DNA of 64,000 nucleotides from assembly GCF_016758255.1 (NCBI RefSeq), contig NZ_QYAD01000004.1, forward strand, positions 124,001-188,000, read 5' to 3'. This stretch comes from Leucobacter chromiireducens subsp. chromiireducens (GTDB lineage: Bacteria > Actinomycetota > Actinomycetes > Actinomycetales > Microbacteriaceae). The notes beneath the pieces were generated by a model. That model was not told the origin of the DNA. It did not search any database and saw nothing but the letters and a program-made list of their open reading frames with translations. Made by a program: the position numbers and the translations under genes. Below are positions 11,731 to 22,320 of the stretch, one piece after another; position 1 is the first letter of the stretch; every line of letters starts with the position of its first letter.

Positions 11731-12924
11731 TCAGGCGGCGTCAAACCGCGCGGGCAACGGCAGGTTCCCGACGCCTGAGACCCGCACTTCGTCAAGCCCC
11801 TGCCACGCTGCGGCACGGGCGAGGAGTGCTGTGGCGACCTCACTCGTGCGGCCGGGCGCGCCCGGTTCGCGCCAGGCAGCCTGCACGAGCAGCACCCGCG
11901 CCTCACGATCCGCTTTCAGGTCGATCCGGCCCGCCAGTTTTCCCGCCACCATGAGTGGCAGGCAGTAGTACCCAAACTGGCGCTGCTCCTTGGGTGTGTA
12001 GATCTCGATGCGGTAGTGAAAGTCGAACATGCGCTCGGCGCGCGGCCGAAACCACACCACCGGATCAAACGGGGTGAGAAGCGCGTCGGGCGCGAGCCGG
12101 GATGGAAGCCGCGCGTCGCGGTGCCGCCACGCGGATTCCACCGCGCCTGAGGCTCGGCGCCACCCCGCAACCTGCACGGGCACGAGCTCCCCTGATTCCT
12201 CCAGGGCGCGGACTGCCGCGCGAGCGGGGGCAGCCTTGAGCCGGTGATAGTCGGCGAGGTCCGCGAGTGTGCCGACACCGAGTGAGCGCGCCGCGCGGGA
12301 AATGAGCTGGCGCTGAGCCTCCGCCCGCGGCACCTCAGCAAGCGCGGCCGCTGGGAGAGCGTGCTCGGCCAGGGTGTAGCGGCGCTGAAAGCCCTCGCGC
12401 CCGGCCGACACCACCTCCCCCTCCGCAAACATGACCTCAACGGCCTGCTTGGTGTCGCTCCAGTCCCACCAGGGACCGCGCTTCTCGCGCGGCCCTTCCT
12501 CGAGCTCGCGAACAAAACGCGGCTGCCCGTCGGCGAGCAGCCTGCGCAGGCGCGCGATCTCGGGCGCAAGCTGTGCGGCTCGACCGTTCGCGGCGAAGCG
12601 ATCCCGGAAGTCAGCCATGCGCCACCCAAATAGGGGTCGGTCGGCCACGGGGAGAAACGCTGCCTCATGCGCCCAGTACTCCGTGTACTCGCTGCCCTCC
12701 CACAGATGGCGATCAAGCGCCGCGTGCGAGTACGCACCGTGCCGCGAGAATACGGGGAGGTAGTGGCTGCGCGAGAACACATTCACCGAGTCAATCTGCA
12801 GCACGTGCAGGGCTTCCAACGCGGGGTCGAACGGTCGCCGCTGCCGCAGCCGCGCGGAACTGGAAAAGCCCTGCGCGGCGAGAGCGATTCGCCTCGCCTC
12901 CGCGGCGCTGAGTGTTTCAGTCAT
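11731..12924 (-). CDS. Winged-helix DNA glycosylase of the YcaQ/AlkX (AlkZ-like, HTH_42) family
   Basis: 397 residues of the HTH_42 fold: tandem winged helices followed by a beta-barrel. The family removes alkylated bases and unhooks interstrand crosslinks. The catalytic Q-x-D type motif is seen in VLQIDSVNVFSRSHYLPVFSR near residue 43, and EYWAHEAAFLP, typical of the family, follows. Later signatures are ALLTPFDPVVWFRPRAERMFDF and YTPKEQRQFGYYCLPLMV. The QID form matches the YcaQ/AlkX branch rather than antibiotic-cluster AlkZ proteins. It stands alone; about 270 bp separate its stop from the preceding gene. Confidence 0.88.
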   Translation of the reverse strand: MTETLSAAEARRIALAAQGFSSSARLRQRRPFDPALEALHVLQIDSVNVFSRSHYLPVFSRHGAYSHAALDRHLWEGSEYTEYWAHEAAFLPVADRPLFGWRMADFRDRFAANGRAAQLAPEIARLRRLLADGQPRFVRELEEGPREKRGPWWDWSDTKQAVEVMFAEGEVVSAGREGFQRRYTLAEHALPAAALAEVPRAEAQRQLISRAARSLGVGTLADLADYHRLKAAPARAAVRALEESGELVPVQVAGWRRASGAVESAWRHRDARLPSRLAPDALLTPFDPVVWFRPRAERMFDFHYRIEIYTPKEQRQFGYYCLPLMVAGKLAGRIDLKADREARVLLVQAAWREPGAPGRTSEVATALLARAAAWQGLDEVRVSGVGNLPLPARFDAA

Positions 12925-12978
12925 GCGAGAACGCTAGCGGGCACCCCCGACACGCGCGCACGCACGCGCCCAGGAACG

Positions 12979-13773
12979 CTACTTTTCGCCCGCCGGTGGG
13001 TACATGACGATGTGCAGGTCCGGTGCATCCGACGGCACGAGCCGGTGGTGCTCGAACACGAGCTCGCCCGCTTCAGGATGGGCAAAGGTGCGCAGGCGGG
13101 AGCGGAACCGAACGACGGACTGCTCAGCCCAGTGCGCGCGAAAGTCGGCACTTTCCTCAATGAGCCCCTGCACGACGGCGCTGTGCCGTGCCGATCCCAA
13201 TCGAATGCCGGACTCCGCACGAAACTCCGCAAGGAAGCTCCGACTGTCGAGCTCCCAGTTGGGCAGGATGTCACGGAGCCGCGGATCGGTGTAGACGAGG
13301 CGCAGGAGGTTGCGCTCCGCGGGCGCGGTGGTCGCGATCGAGCCGTAGAGCCACTCATAGCCGGCATTCCAGCCCACTATGGTCCAATCGCTCGCAAGAA
13401 TGAACGCGGGGAAGTCGAACGCAGCGATGAGGTGGAGCAGGTGGGCGGGCGCGCGATCCACGGGCACCGACACGGGCTCGCGCCCGGGGCCAGCGAGCGC
13501 GAAGACGTACTCGGTCTCCGAATCGGTGAGGCGCAGCACCCGCGCCACCGCGCTCAGCACCTGGCGCGAGGCGTTGATTTCGCGCCCCTGTTCCAGCCAG
13601 GTGTACCAGCTCACGCTAATTCCCGAGAGCGTCGCAACCTCTTCCCGGCTAAGCCCCACTTCACTGCGCCGACTCCCCGGCGGGAGCCCGTGCTCCGCGC
13701 GTGGCTGAGCTCTGCGTCGTGCGGTCAAGAACTCACCGAGCTGCACGCCGCGGGCGGTCCGTGGCCGAATCAT
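12979..13773 (-). CDS. XRE-type helix-turn-helix regulator with MmyB-like ligand domain
   Basis: 264 residues. The N-terminal XRE HTH is SRRSEVGLSREEVATLSGISVSWYTWLEQGR; the GxRREEVA-like pattern is diagnostic of MmyB-type regulators. The C-terminal PAS-like MmyB domain (WTIVGWNAGYEWLYG, NLLRLVYTDPRLRDILPNWE) ends with LVPSDAPDLHIVMYPP. Such proteins usually control a neighbouring redox or efflux gene; here the divergent neighbour is ilvD, and a palindrome sits between them. The ligand is unknown. Confidence 0.9.
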   Translation of the reverse strand: MIRPRTARGVQLGEFLTARRRAQPRAEHGLPPGSRRSEVGLSREEVATLSGISVSWYTWLEQGREINASRQVLSAVARVLRLTDSETEYVFALAGPGREPVSVPVDRAPAHLLHLIAAFDFPAFILASDWTIVGWNAGYEWLYGSIATTAPAERNLLRLVYTDPRLRDILPNWELDSRSFLAEFRAESGIRLGSARHSAVVQGLIEESADFRAHWAEQSVVRFRSRLRTFAHPEAGELVFEHHRLVPSDAPDLHIVMYPPAGEK

Positions 13774-13791
13774 CAGATCATAGTATCACCA

Positions 13792-13801
13792 GTACTAGTA
13801 C
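13792..13801. promoter_or_regulatory. GTACTAGTAC palindrome, candidate operator
   Basis: A perfect 10-bp palindrome lies 19 bp upstream of the MmyB-like regulator start and 46 bp before ilvD, inside an AT-rich island unusual for this genome. It could be the autoregulatory operator of the divergent regulator. A second small dyad, CAGAGC-N5-GCTCTG (13817-13833), is between it and ilvD. Confidence 0.4.
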
Positions 13802-13846
13802 AAATACTCACTTCCACAGAGCCTAACGCTCTGGCTCAATGGTCAT

Positions 13847-15706
13847 ATGCCGACCTATCGCTCGTTTACAGTCACCCACGGCCGCAACATGGCAGGCGCC
13901 CGCGCGCTCTTCCGCGCCGCCGGCGTCAATGGCGCCGATCTCGGGCGCAAGCCGATCATCGCCGTGGCGAACTCATTCACCGAGTTCGTACCCGGCCACA
14001 CGCACCTCGCGCCCGTCGGTCGCATTGTGTCGGACGCGATCACGGAGGCCGGTGGGATCCCGCGCGAGTTCAACACGATCGCGGTCGACGACGGTATCGC
14101 CATGGGCCACGGCGGCATGCTGTACTCGCTGCCTTCGCGCGATCTCATCGCAGACTCCGTCGAATACATGGTGAACGCGCACTGCGCCGACGCCCTTATC
14201 TGCATCTCGAACTGCGACAAAATCACGCCCGGCATGCTGCTCGCGGCCCTCCGCTTGAACATCCCGACCGTGTTCGTCTCCGGCGGCCCCATGGAGTCGG
14301 GCCGCGCCGTGCTCGCGAACGGCATGGTCCGCACGCTCGATCTCGTTGATGCGATCTCCGAGGCCGTCAACGAGAACGTGTCGGACGAGGACATCCAGAA
14401 AATCGAGGAGTCGGCCTGCCCGACCTGCGGCTCGTGCTCCGGCATGTTCACCGCGAACTCGATGAACTGCCTCACCGAAGCGATCGGGCTCTCGCTGCCG
14501 GGCAATGGCTCGACCCTCGCAACACACACCGCCCGCAAGGCGCTCTACGAAAACGCGGGCAAGACGGTGGTCGACATCACCCGCCGCTACTACGACGATG
14601 ACGACGCGAGCGTGCTGCCGCGCAACATCGCCACGCCCGCCGCGTTCGAGAACGCCATGGCGCTCGACATCGCCATGGGCGGATCGACCAACACGATTCT
14701 GCACTTGCTCGCAGCGGCGCACGAGGCGGGGGTCGACTTCGGGCTCACCGAGATTGACGCAGTATCGCGCCGGGTCCCATGCCTCGCGAAGGTTGCCCCG
14801 AACGTGGCCAACGGCAAGACCTACTACATGGAGGATGTGCACCGCGCAGGCGGCATCCCCGCGCTGCTCGGCGAACTGCGCCGCGGCGGCATGCTCGACG
14901 AGAACGTACACACCGTGCACGCGAAGACCCTGGGCGAGTGGCTCGACGAGTGGGATGTGCGCGGGGGGCAGGCGAGCGATGAGGCGTTCGAGCTCTTCCA
15001 CGCGGCACCCGGCGGCGTGCGCTCGTCCACCGCGTTCTCGCAGTCGGAGCGCTGGCGAGAGCTCGATCTCGATCAGGAGAACGGGTGCATCCACTCCGTT
15101 GAGCACGCCTACTCGAAGGATGGCGGGCTCGCCGTGCTGCGCGGAAACATTGCCGTGGATGGTGCGGTCGTGAAGACCGCCGGCGTGGACGAGTCCATCT
15201 GGACGTTCTCGGGCCCGGCCGTAGTCTGCGAATCGCAGGACGAGGCCGTCGAGAAGATTCTCAATAAGCAGGTGGGTGAGGGCGACGTCGTCGTGATTCG
15301 CTATGAGGGCCCGAAGGGCGGCCCGGGCATGCAGGAGATGCTCTACCCGACCTCGTTCCTGAAGGGGCGCGGTCTCGGGAAGGCGTGCGCGCTCATCACA
15401 GACGGGCGGTTCTCAGGCGGCACCTCGGGACTATCGATTGGTCACATTTCGCCGGAAGCAGCGAGCGGTGGCGTGATCGCGCTGGTCGAAGATGGCGACA
15501 TCATCTCGATCGACATCCCCACGCGCGCACTCACGCTGGACGTCCCGCAGGACGAGTTGGATCGCCGCCGCGCAGCCCTTGAGGCTGCGGGTGGCTACCG
15601 CCCGAAGAACCGGGTACGCCCGATCACTGATGCGCTGCGTGCATACGCCGCATTCGCGCAGTCGGCCGACAAGGGAGCCGTTCGCGTGATCCCCGACACG
15701 TTCTAA
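13847..15706 (+). CDS. ilvD: Dihydroxy-acid dehydratase
   Basis: The Fe-S dehydratase of the valine/isoleucine/leucine pathway: it converts 2,3-dihydroxy-isovalerate or -methylvalerate to the 2-oxo acid. At 619 aa it is full length for the E. coli-type subgroup. The cluster region has [11 protein letters not shown] (Cys119, Cys123) and [19 protein letters not shown] (Cys191, Cys194, Cys197). [15 protein letters not shown] near the C-terminus is the family signature. It is monocistronic here, away from ilvBNC, and overlaps the convergent MagIII-like gene by 4 bp at the stop codons. Confidence 0.97.
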   Translation: MPTYRSFTVTHGRNMAGARALFRAAGVNGADLGRKPIIAVANSFTEFVPGHTHLAPVGRIVSDAITEAGGIPREFNTIAVDDGIAMGHGGMLYSLPSRDLIADSVEYMVNAHCADALICISNCDKITPGMLLAALRLNIPTVFVSGGPMESGRAVLANGMVRTLDLVDAISEAVNENVSDEDIQKIEESACPTCGSCSGMFTANSMNCLTEAIGLSLPGNGSTLATHTARKALYENAGKTVVDITRRYYDDDDASVLPRNIATPAAFENAMALDIAMGGSTNTILHLLAAAHEAGVDFGLTEIDAVSRRVPCLAKVAPNVANGKTYYMEDVHRAGGIPALLGELRRGGMLDENVHTVHAKTLGEWLDEWDVRGGQASDEAFELFHAAPGGVRSSTAFSQSERWRELDLDQENGCIHSVEHAYSKDGGLAVLRGNIAVDGAVVKTAGVDESIWTFSGPAVVCESQDEAVEKILNKQVGEGDVVVIRYEGPKGGPGMQEMLYPTSFLKGRGLGKACALITDGRFSGGTSGLSIGHISPEAASGGVIALVEDGDIISIDIPTRALTLDVPQDELDRRRAALEAAGGYRPKNRVRPITDALRAYAAFAQSADKGAVRVIPDTF

Positions 15707-16329
15707 CGAAGTTCTGCCCAGCTCCGCGCGCCGCTCGCGACGAGTTTCCCAAACTCATCGATCAGCGCGTGGAGCTGTTGCAGTTCGTCGAGCGTAAACC
15801 CGGCGCGGGCCACGCAGGCCTCGTGTGCGCGTCGCGCGGCGGCGTATGAGCGCAGTTCTGCGCCGGTGAGCGCGTCGAACATGCGGCGGGCGTACGCGTC
15901 GTAGATGAACGTCGGCCGGTCGAAGGCGTAGAGCAGAATCGCGTCCGCGGTCTCCTCACCCACGCCCGCAAGCGACCGGAGCTCGGCACGCAGCTCAGGA
16001 TCGGGGCGCGACGGCTGCCTCAGCTCGGCGTCGCCCACCTCACGCATCCAGTCGGCAAGTCCACGAGTGGCACGCAGCTTGGCGCGGTGGAAGCCGCAAG
16101 AGTGTATCGCGGCGAGTACCTGCTGGTCAGAGACCTCATTCCAGCGATCGGGATCGAGGAGTCCTGCCTCGCGAAGCAATGCCATCGCGAGCGTGACGTT
16201 GTGCCACCGCGTGTTCTGCACGAGCACCGCGCCGAGCATCATCTCGAACGCACTCTCCGCGGGCCACCAGTCTTGCCGGCCGAGTGCACGGGTGAGGCGG
16301 TCGGCGACGCGGCGGAGATCGAGCATCAC
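15703..16329 (-). CDS. HhH-GPD base-excision glycosylase, MagIII-like (no Fe-S cluster)
   Basis: 208 residues with the endonuclease III fold: [21 protein letters not shown], then the hairpin [20 protein letters not shown] and the catalytic Asp in [10 protein letters not shown]. Two features separate it from Nth. The lyase Lys of the hairpin (GVGxKTA in Nth) is Glu here (GVGEETA), and the C-terminal four-Cys Fe-S loop is absent. This matches the MagIII/MpgII group of 3-methyladenine DNA glycosylases. It probably acts as a monofunctional glycosylase on alkylated bases. Start is ATG 16329 or the adjacent ATG 16326. Confidence 0.85.
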   Translation of the reverse strand: MMLDLRRVADRLTRALGRQDWWPAESAFEMMLGAVLVQNTRWHNVTLAMALLREAGLLDPDRWNEVSDQQVLAAIHSCGFHRAKLRATRGLADWMREVGDAELRQPSRPDPELRAELRSLAGVGEETADAILLYAFDRPTFIYDAYARRMFDALTGAELRSYAAARRAHEACVARAGFTLDELQQLHALIDEFGKLVASGARSWAELR

Positions 16330-16380
16330 CTCAGCCTAGCGAGCGCGCGCCGACGCGATCGGCACGGCACACATACAAAG

Positions 16381-16411
16381 CGGCGGCCCGACCCATCGGG
16401 CCGAACCGCCG
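16381..16411 (-). terminator. Hairpin terminator downstream of ndk
   Basis: CGGCGG (381-386) pairs with CCGCCG (406-411) and CCCGA (387-391) with TCGGG (396-400), with a 5-nt bulge. On the minus strand it is followed by a short CTTTGT stretch. It lies 16 bp after the ndk stop. Confidence 0.65.
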
Positions 16412-16426
16412 CACGCGAAGCGCGAG

Positions 16427-16843
16427 TTACGCGAACCAGAGGCCGAGCTCGCGCTCGGCGGAGAGGGTCGAGTCCGATCCGTGCACGAGGTTCTGCTGCA
16501 CGGCAACGCCCCAGTCCCGTCCAAGGTCACCACGGATTGTGCCGGGGGCCGCAGCGGTCGGATCGGTGGCACCGGCGAGCGAGCGGAAACCCTCGATCAC
16601 GCGGTTGCCCTCGGCGCGCACGGCGACGACGGGGCCGGAGGACATGAACTCGAGCAGCGGCTCGAAGAACGGCTTGCCCTCGTGCTCCTCGTAGTGCTCA
16701 GCGAGCAGCTCGCGGCTGGCGGTGAGCATCCGCAGATCGGTGATCCGGTAGCCCTTCGCCTCGACGCGGCGGAGGATCTCCCCCGTCAGACCACGGGCCA
16801 CGCCGTCGGGCTTGACCAGGATGAGAGTTTCTTCTGCGGACAT
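16427..16843 (-). CDS. ndk: Nucleoside diphosphate kinase
   Basis: 138 residues, normal length. It transfers the terminal phosphate between nucleoside tri- and diphosphates. It begins MSAEETLILVKPDGVARG, with the substrate-binding KPD, and carries the catalytic His in NLVHGSDS. The ATG at 16843 is fixed by AAGGAGC seven bases upstream. It follows folC and DUF4233 in the usual actinobacterial order. Confidence 0.96.
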   Translation of the reverse strand: MSAEETLILVKPDGVARGLTGEILRRVEAKGYRITDLRMLTASRELLAEHYEEHEGKPFFEPLLEFMSSGPVVAVRAEGNRVIEGFRSLAGATDPTAAAPGTIRGDLGRDWGVAVQQNLVHGSDSTLSAERELGLWFA

Positions 16844-16916
16844 GCACGCTCCTTGTATCGGGGTGTTTCGGTGAGTCTCGTGCGCTCGGCGCACCAGTCT
16901 AGTGGTGGACGGCGCG

Positions 16917-17393
16917 CTACTCTTGCGCGGCGATCCATGCGGCGCGATCGCGGTCCATCTGGCTGCCCTTGACCATGCAGTAGATCCACAGCGCGGTGAA
17001 GAGCAGGCCGACGATGAGCGCCATCGGCAGGATGAAGGCGGTGGCCAGCATGAGTGCGTGGACGATCCACCCGATCGTGATGCCAACGCGACCAAAGCGC
17101 ACCGTCGCGAGGCCGGCGATGATGACCACTGCGAGGCCACCGCCGATGTACAGGCCCAGCTCGCGGGGTTCGAGGGTGCCGAGCCCGAAAAGCGTCAGCC
17201 CGATGAGCACCACGACGATCAACTCAAAGCCGAGCACGATCGAGGCGAGTGCCTTCTGCGTGGAGGTGCCGCCGCGCCGCGCGCCCGAGATTCGCATTGC
17301 CGAGTTGTGCGCAACCGTCTCGGAGGGCGACAGCTTGAGTTCGGGCTCGTCCGGCGTCTCTGCGCCCCCGGACGTGTACGGATCGCGGCTCAT
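16917..17393 (-). CDS. DUF4233 family membrane protein
   Basis: 158 residues. An N-terminal polar segment of about 40 residues precedes four hydrophobic helices (ALASIVLGFELIVVVLIGLTLFGLG; LGLYIGGGLAVVIIAGLATV; ITIGWIVHALMLATAFIL; ALIVGLLFTALWIYCMV). DUF4233 genes follow folC in nearly all actinobacteria. The ATG at 17393 overlaps the folC stop (ATGA), which decides this start over a codon 12 bp upstream. Function is unknown. Confidence 0.9.
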   Translation of the reverse strand: MSRDPYTSGGAETPDEPELKLSPSETVAHNSAMRISGARRGGTSTQKALASIVLGFELIVVVLIGLTLFGLGTLEPRELGLYIGGGLAVVIIAGLATVRFGRVGITIGWIVHALMLATAFILPMALIVGLLFTALWIYCMVKGSQMDRDRAAWIAAQE

Positions 17394-18730
17394 GCGGCAC
17401 TCCATCCTTCGGCGCGTGCGAAGGCAATCGCCTCACCCGCGAGTACGACTGATCCAACGACGAGCACTCCGCGCCCCGGCGAGCGCCCCGCCCATGCGCG
17501 TGCTTCGTCGAGCGCTTCGGGCAGCGACTCCGCGATCTCCACGGGGGTGTCGGGAACCTCGTCACCGGCGATGCGCGCGAGCTCGGCGACGCCGGTGCTC
17601 CGCGGCGAGTCAACGGGGGTGAGCGTGACGCGGTGCGCGATCGGCGCCAGGGCAGCAAGAACACCCGCGGCGTCCTTCTCCTCGAGCACGCCGACGACGA
17701 GGGCGAGCTCATCGAAACTAAACGACTCTGCCACGGCCCGTGCGAGCGCCTCTGCACCGTGCGGATTGTGCGCCGCATCGACGTAGACCACCGGTTCGGT
17801 ACCAATGAGCTGGAGGCGCCCGGGTGAAGTGAGCTGACCAAAGCCCTCCTCGAGCACCTCCTCCGAGATTCCCCGTTCGGCGCCGAAGAACGCCTCGACC
17901 GCCACCATCGCGAGCGCCGCGTTCTGCGCCTGGTGGTGCCCGAAGAGCGGCACAAACGTGGGCGCATAGGTGACACCGGCGATGCCGGAGACCGTGATCA
18001 TGCGTCCGCCAACTGCGAGGCGATCGTCAGTGAGCGCGAAGTCGCGACCCGCGAGCGCGAAAGGCGTTTCGAGGCGCTCGGCCGCGGCCCGCAGTTCCTC
18101 TACCGCTGCCGGATCCTGCTCTGCGGACACCATGAAGCTTCCAGGCTTCACAATGCCGGCCTTCGTGCGCGCAATCGTCTCAATATCCGAGCCCAGGATC
18201 GCGGTGTGGTCAAGATCGATCGGAGTGAACACCGCGACCTGCGCGTTGACAATGTTCGTCGCGTCCCACTCGCCTCCCATGCCCACCTCGATCACGGCGA
18301 CGTCGACGGGGGCGTCCGCAAACGCGGTGAACGCGAGCACGGCGAGCGCCTCAAAGAAGGTGATCGGACCGTGGCCAGCCGAGGCGAGCTCGGCGTCCAC
18401 CAGCGCGAGGGGCGCCTGCAGCTCCTGCCACGCGGACGCGAGCACTTCCCCGTCGATCGGCTCCCCATCGAGTTGGAATCGCTCGGTGAAATCAACGAGG
18501 TGCGGGCTCGTAAACAGGCCCGTGCGCAGCCCGTGCGCGCGCAGCAGCGATTCGATCGCGCGGCTCGTCGAGGTCTTGCCGTTCGTACCTGCGACCTGGA
18601 TCACGGGGAACGAGAGCTGCGGCGAACCAGCGAGCTCGGCAAGCCTGCGCACCGGCTCGATGCGCGGGCGGGGGTTCGCCTCCCCCACGCGCTCAAGCAG
18701 CGCCTCGTACACAGCTTCTGCGGCGCTCAT
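17390..18730 (-). CDS. folC: Bifunctional folylpolyglutamate synthase / dihydrofolate synthase
   Basis: 446 residues, Mur-ligase superfamily. It adds glutamate to dihydropteroate and to folates. The P-loop is [18 protein letters not shown] at about residue 43, HLVDFTERF follows, and [14 protein letters not shown] and the C-terminal [14 protein letters not shown] are family signatures. It overlaps ileS by 4 bp upstream and DUF4233 by 4 bp downstream, forming one transcriptional unit. Confidence 0.95.
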   Translation of the reverse strand: MSAAEAVYEALLERVGEANPRPRIEPVRRLAELAGSPQLSFPVIQVAGTNGKTSTSRAIESLLRAHGLRTGLFTSPHLVDFTERFQLDGEPIDGEVLASAWQELQAPLALVDAELASAGHGPITFFEALAVLAFTAFADAPVDVAVIEVGMGGEWDATNIVNAQVAVFTPIDLDHTAILGSDIETIARTKAGIVKPGSFMVSAEQDPAAVEELRAAAERLETPFALAGRDFALTDDRLAVGGRMITVSGIAGVTYAPTFVPLFGHHQAQNAALAMVAVEAFFGAERGISEEVLEEGFGQLTSPGRLQLIGTEPVVYVDAAHNPHGAEALARAVAESFSFDELALVVGVLEEKDAAGVLAALAPIAHRVTLTPVDSPRSTGVAELARIAGDEVPDTPVEIAESLPEALDEARAWAGRSPGRGVLVVGSVVLAGEAIAFARAEGWSAA

Positions 18731-21700
18731 CGCGTGCCCTCCGTGTCGGGCGCGTCGAGCCCGGTCGTGTCGATCGTGATGACGAGCGGCGCCTTCTCCA
18801 CCCCGATCGCCTTCGCTCCGGTAATGAAGACGCCGCCGCCTGGCGACTGGATGTCGTCGATGATCGCGTCGATCCCGATCGCCTCCTGGACAGCGATGCC
18901 GACCGCAAGCGTCTCCGCAGCGATGAGGGCGGAATGCGTCTGCAGCGCCACGGCGTGCGCGGGCTCGGCGTTCAGTGCGAGCACGATGCGATCGCTCACA
19001 TCGAGTCCCGCCTGCTTGCGCGCCTCCTGCACGGCTCGAATCGCGTCGCGCGCGACCCCCTCAGCTTCAAGCTCCGGTGTGGTCTCGGTCTCGAGGAGCA
19101 CGAAACCGCCGCCGGGGATGAGCCCCAGCGCGGGGCCCTCTTCGGAACCGTCACCCACGCGCAGCGTGAGCTCGTACTCGTGCGGCTCGAGCGCGATGCC
19201 GCCCGCAACAACCACACCGTTCTCCTCGGCCCAGTCGCCGGACTTTGCCGCCTTGATGGCCTGCTGTACCTGCTTGCCGAGGCGCGGGCCCGCGGCACGC
19301 GCGTTCACCGCAAGCGTCTGCACGACACCGTGGTCGGCTGCGCTGGTCTCGGTCTGCTCGATCAGTTGCACGTTCTTGACGTTGAGCTCCTCGCGCAGGA
19401 TCGCAGCGAACGGCTCGAGCGCTGCCGGGCGCGCCGTGACGACGGTGAGCTCAGCGAGCGGCAACCGGACGCGCAAGCGACGGGCCTTCCGCAGCGCGAG
19501 CGCTTGCGAGGTGATCTGGCGCACCTCGTCCATCGCAGCGACGAGCTCGGGATCGGCAGGGAAATCGGCGGCATCCGGCCACTCGGTCAGGTGCACTGAG
19601 CGCCCGCCCGTGAGGCCACGCCACAGCTCTTCGGTCACGAGCGGTGCGAGCGGTGCCGCGACCCGCGCGACCGTCTCGAGAACGGTGTACAGCGTGTCGA
19701 ATGCCTGAGCGTTCTCGGGCTTCCCGTTCTCGCCGTGCACGCCCTCCCAGAAGCGGTCGCGCGAGCGGCGCACGTACCAGTTCGTCAGCACCTCCGCGAA
19801 GGCACGGAGCGCCTCGGCGGCGGAGGTGGTGTCGAGTCCGTCGAGGTGCGCGCCAACCTCGCGAACGAGGTCGCCGGTCTTCGCCAGGATGTAGCGGTCG
19901 AGCGGATCAGTGGAGTCGGTGCGGCGGCTCGCGGTCACGCCATCGGCGTTCGCGTACAGGCTGAAGAAGTACCAGCTGTTCCAGAGCGGCAGGATGAACT
20001 GACGCACCCCCTCGCGGATTCCCTCTTCGGTGACCACGAGGTTGCCGCCGCGCACCACGGGCGACGCCATGAGGAACCAGCGCATCGCGTCCGAACCGTC
20101 GCGGTTGAACACCTCGTTCACGTCGGGGTAGTTCTGCAGCGACTTCGACATCTTGTTGCCGTCGGAGCCGAGCACAATGCCGTGACTGATCACGTTCGTG
20201 AATGCGGGGCGATCGAAAAGCGCCGTAGCAAGCACATGCTGCACGTAGAACCAGCCGCGGGTCTGCCCGATGTACTCGACGATAAAGTCCGCCGGCTGAT
20301 GTGTATCGAACCATTCCTGGTTCTCGAACGGGTAGTGCGCCTGTGCGAACGGCATCGATGCGGAGTCGAACCACACGTCCAGCACGTCCTCGATGCGGCG
20401 CATGGTCGACTGACCACTCGGATCATCCGGGTTCGCGCGGGTCAGCTCGTCAATGTACGGCCGGTGCAGATCGATCTCGCCATCCGCATTGCGCGGCAGT
20501 TCGCCAAAATCGGCCTCGAGCTCCGCGACCGATCCGTACACGTCGACGCGCGGGAAGTCGGGGTTGTCGCTCTTCCAGACCGGGATCGGGCTGCCCCAGA
20601 AGCGGTTGCGGCTGATCGACCAGTCACGGGCACCCTCGAGCCACTTGCCGAACTGGCCATGCTTGACGTTTGCGGGGACCCAGGTGATGTCCTCGTTCGT
20701 CTCGAGCATGCGTTCCTTGATGTCGGTGACGCGCACGAACCAACTCGACACCGCCTTGTAGATCAGTGGGTTCCGGCAGCGCCAGCAGTGCGGGTACGAG
20801 TGCTCGTAGCTCGCCTCGCGGAGGAGGCGGCTGCGCTCGCGCAGCTGGCGGATGAGCGGCCGGTTGGCGTCCATCCACAGCTCACCGGCTACGTCCGGAA
20901 CGGAGTTCAGGAACCGACCGCCGTCGTCCACGCTCACGATGGTGGGGATGCCGGCCGCGGTGGCGATGCGCTGGTCATCCTCGCCGTAGGCGGGTGCCTG
21001 GTGCACGATGCCCGTACCGTCGCTCGTCGACACGTAGTCATCGACCAGGATCTGCCAGGCCTCGCCCGTTCCCCATACCTCGGCGTCCGCGTAGAAGTCG
21101 AAGAGGCGCGCGTAGCGCACCCCGGCGAGCTCGGCACCGAGAACGGTGCGAGCGACGGCTTCGCGCGCCGCGTCAGGGGACTCGTAGCCGAGTTCCTTCG
21201 CGTGCGCAGCAACCAGGTCGATCGCGAGCAGGTACTCAGTTTCGCCCGCGGCACCGCCGTCGGCCGCCCCGTTCGGACCAGCGGGCACGACCGCGTAGCT
21301 AATTGCCGGGCCGACCGCGAGGGCGAGGTTCGTGGGAAGCGTCCACGGCGTGGTGGTCCAGGCGAGGGCGCGCACTCCGCTGAGGCCGAGCGCGTTCGCA
21401 CGATCACCCTCGAGCGGGAACGTCACCGTCACTGAGGGATCCTGGCGCATCTGATAGACGTCATCGTCCATGCGCAACTCGTGGTTCGAGAGCGGCGTCT
21501 CATCGCGCCAGCAATACGGCAGGATCCGCGAACCCTCGTACGCGAGGCCCTTGTCGTAGAGCTGCTTGAACGCCCAGATGACGCTCTCCATGTAGCCCAG
21601 GTTGAGCGTCTTGTAGCCGTGCTCAAAGTCGACCCAGCGCGCCTGGCGGGTGACGTAGTCCTCCCACTCATCGACGTAGCGCAGCACCGAGGAGCGCGCT

Positions 21701-22110
21701 TCGGCGTTGAACGCCGCGACGCCCATCTCCTCGATCTCGGCCTTCTCGGTGATGCCGAGCTGCTTCATCGCCTCAAGCTCAGCGGGGAGTCCGTGGGTGT
21801 CCCAGCCGAAGCGGCGCTCGACTTTCTTGCCCCGCATCGTCTGGAAGCGCGGGAACACGTCCTTGGCGTACCCCGTGAGCAGGTGACCGTAGTGCGGCAG
21901 CCCATTTGCGAAGGGCGGACCGTCGTTGAAGACCCACTCCTCCGCGCCCTCACGCTGACGAATGGACTCCTGGAAGGTGTCGTCGCGCCGCCAAAACTCG
22001 AGCACCCGCTCCTCAAGCTCGGGGAAACTCGGCGAGGGCGCGACGCCGAACGCGGCGCCGGAGGCGTTGCCCGCCTCTGCGGGACCGGTGGGCTGCTGGG
22101 GGTACGGCAT
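18727..22110 (-). CDS. ileS: Isoleucyl-tRNA synthetase (long, eukaryote-like IleRS2 type)
   Basis: 1127 aa from the ATG at 22110, which has AAGGAAC upstream; another in-frame ATG at 22134 lacks one. The HIGH motif is [15 protein letters not shown] and the KMSKS loop is [12 protein letters not shown]. The editing (CP1) domain contains [15 protein letters not shown] and [29 protein letters not shown] and the long C-terminal part identify the type 2 form, which is often insensitive to mupirocin in other bacteria. It is preceded by a T-box leader and followed by folC with a 4-bp overlap. Confidence 0.96.
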   Translation of the reverse strand: MPYPQQPTGPAEAGNASGAAFGVAPSPSFPELEERVLEFWRRDDTFQESIRQREGAEEWVFNDGPPFANGLPHYGHLLTGYAKDVFPRFQTMRGKKVERRFGWDTHGLPAELEAMKQLGITEKAEIEEMGVAAFNAEARSSVLRYVDEWEDYVTRQARWVDFEHGYKTLNLGYMESVIWAFKQLYDKGLAYEGSRILPYCWRDETPLSNHELRMDDDVYQMRQDPSVTVTFPLEGDRANALGLSGVRALAWTTTPWTLPTNLALAVGPAISYAVVPAGPNGAADGGAAGETEYLLAIDLVAAHAKELGYESPDAAREAVARTVLGAELAGVRYARLFDFYADAEVWGTGEAWQILVDDYVSTSDGTGIVHQAPAYGEDDQRIATAAGIPTIVSVDDGGRFLNSVPDVAGELWMDANRPLIRQLRERSRLLREASYEHSYPHCWRCRNPLIYKAVSSWFVRVTDIKERMLETNEDITWVPANVKHGQFGKWLEGARDWSISRNRFWGSPIPVWKSDNPDFPRVDVYGSVAELEADFGELPRNADGEIDLHRPYIDELTRANPDDPSGQSTMRRIEDVLDVWFDSASMPFAQAHYPFENQEWFDTHQPADFIVEYIGQTRGWFYVQHVLATALFDRPAFTNVISHGIVLGSDGNKMSKSLQNYPDVNEVFNRDGSDAMRWFLMASPVVRGGNLVVTEEGIREGVRQFILPLWNSWYFFSLYANADGVTASRRTDSTDPLDRYILAKTGDLVREVGAHLDGLDTTSAAEALRAFAEVLTNWYVRRSRDRFWEGVHGENGKPENAQAFDTLYTVLETVARVAAPLAPLVTEELWRGLTGGRSVHLTEWPDAADFPADPELVAAMDEVRQITSQALALRKARRLRVRLPLAELTVVTARPAALEPFAAILREELNVKNVQLIEQTETSAADHGVVQTLAVNARAAGPRLGKQVQQAIKAAKSGDWAEENGVVVAGGIALEPHEYELTLRVGDGSEEGPALGLIPGGGFVLLETETTPELEAEGVARDAIRAVQEARKQAGLDVSDRIVLALNAEPAHAVALQTHSALIAAETLAVGIAVQEAIGIDAIIDDIQSPGGGVFITGAKAIGVEKAPLVITIDTTGLDAPDTEGTR

Positions 22111-22320
22111 GAAGTTCCTTCGTGGTCCGGACATCGATCATCGCTCTGCCGGGACGAGCCCTTCGGCCCGCGGTACCACCCCGCTTGTCGCCCAAACATC
22201 TGGGCTCCCACTTCGTTCGGCTGTAACGGGCCGTTCCCGTTCGGCTCTACTGAGCGCATCCGAGGACGCGCCGTTCTTCCGAAGACTCCCCGGTGATCGC
22301 CGGATCGCAGTCAGTGAAGC
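22111..22320 (-). promoter_or_regulatory. Translational T-box riboswitch of ileS
   Basis: On the minus strand the leader holds the invariant T-box core GGTGGTACCGCG (22180-22169), which pairs with the free tRNA acceptor end. Upstream, GCGATCACCGGGGAG contains the likely isoleucine specifier ATC (22297-22295) within a short Stem I (GGGGAGTCTTCGGAAGAACGGC). The short Stem I and absence of a terminator with U-tract match the actinobacterial translational ileS T-box class, where uncharged tRNA-Ile exposes the ribosome-binding site. A -10-like TACACT at 22327-22322 would start the RNA near 22314. Confidence 0.88.

Noticed and set aside
19735-21435. 566-codon frame antisense to ileS
   Set aside because: It lies entirely within ileS on the other strand and has shadow-type composition.
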